Positions 6,192 through 6,258 of a stretch of DNA of 6,258 nt are shown here, in pieces. The notes below the pieces were generated by a model. It was not told where the DNA came from. It was given only the letters and a program-made list of their open reading frames with translations, and ran no database searches. Source of the stretch: Ignavibacteriales bacterium. Its GTDB lineage: Bacteria > Bacteroidota > Ignavibacteria > Ignavibacteriales > Ignavibacteriaceae. Made by a program: the position numbers and the translations under genes. How positions within the stretch are numbered: position 1 is the first letter of the stretch; the number at the start of each line of letters is the position of its first letter. Where the stretch lies: positions 1 to 6,258 of the forward strand of contig DAIERC010000237.1 in the NCBI GenBank assembly GCA_027347125.1, read 5' to 3'.

Positions 6192-6258
6192 GGAATTAGG
6201 ATACAAGAAGAGGCAAACCAAAGGATATACAAAAAAACGCGGAAAACGCAGCATAGGC

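Noticed and set aside
6090..6258. Minus-strand open frame with hydrophobic residues entering from the right edge
   Set aside because: It runs through the tRNA terminator hairpin and reflects the T-rich complement of an A-rich stretch; no family motif or credible start is seen.
1..6258. CRISPR arrays, insertion sequences and riboswitches
   Set aside because: I saw no regularly spaced repeats, no transposase motifs or terminal inverted repeats, and no leader long or structured enough to suggest a riboswitch.

Overview
The window looks like chromosomal DNA from an AT-rich member of the Bacteroidota/Ignavibacteriota, probably Ignavibacteria-like. This is inferred from A-rich 5' leaders with weak or absent Shine-Dalgarno sequences, short T-rich promoter-like elements of the Bacteroidota TAnnTTTG type, and a bacillithiol-pathway gene (bshA) at the left edge. 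The lineage is not proven by anything in the window.

Layout: positions 1-45 (minus strand) hold the first 15 codons of a gene whose N-terminus reads like BshA, the glycosyltransferase that starts bacillithiol synthesis. A 190-bp divergent intergenic region (46-235) separates it from four plus-strand genes that look like one transcription unit: a heparinase II/III-like polysaccharide lyase homologue (236-2218), a PfkB/ribokinase-family sugar kinase (2271-3158), an RmlD-type extended SDR reductase (3136-4047) and a secreted GH13 alpha-amylase-family enzyme (4044-5870). The second and third genes overlap by 23 bp, the third and fourth by 4 bp (ATGA), and the first gap is 52 bp. A weak hairpin (5883-5902) may end the unit. 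A tRNA-Arg(CCT) gene (5997-6071) follows, with a good intrinsic terminator (6109-6133). The last 125 bases have no convincing gene.

How the genes may work together: all four encode carbohydrate-active or sugar-metabolising proteins. The lyase homologue, kinase and reductase lack signal peptides and should be cytoplasmic, while the GH13 enzyme carries one and should act in the periplasm or outside the cell. Lyase, SDR reductase and PfkB kinase together superficially recall uronate-oligosaccharide catabolism, in which a lyase gives an unsaturated uronate, a reductase gives KDG and a PfkB-type kinase gives KDPG. However, the reductase resembles RmlD rather than known DEH reductases, and the lyase homologue appears to have Phe where a catalytic Tyr is expected. 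No established named system is recognised. The conserved-cluster idea is the main point worth testing.
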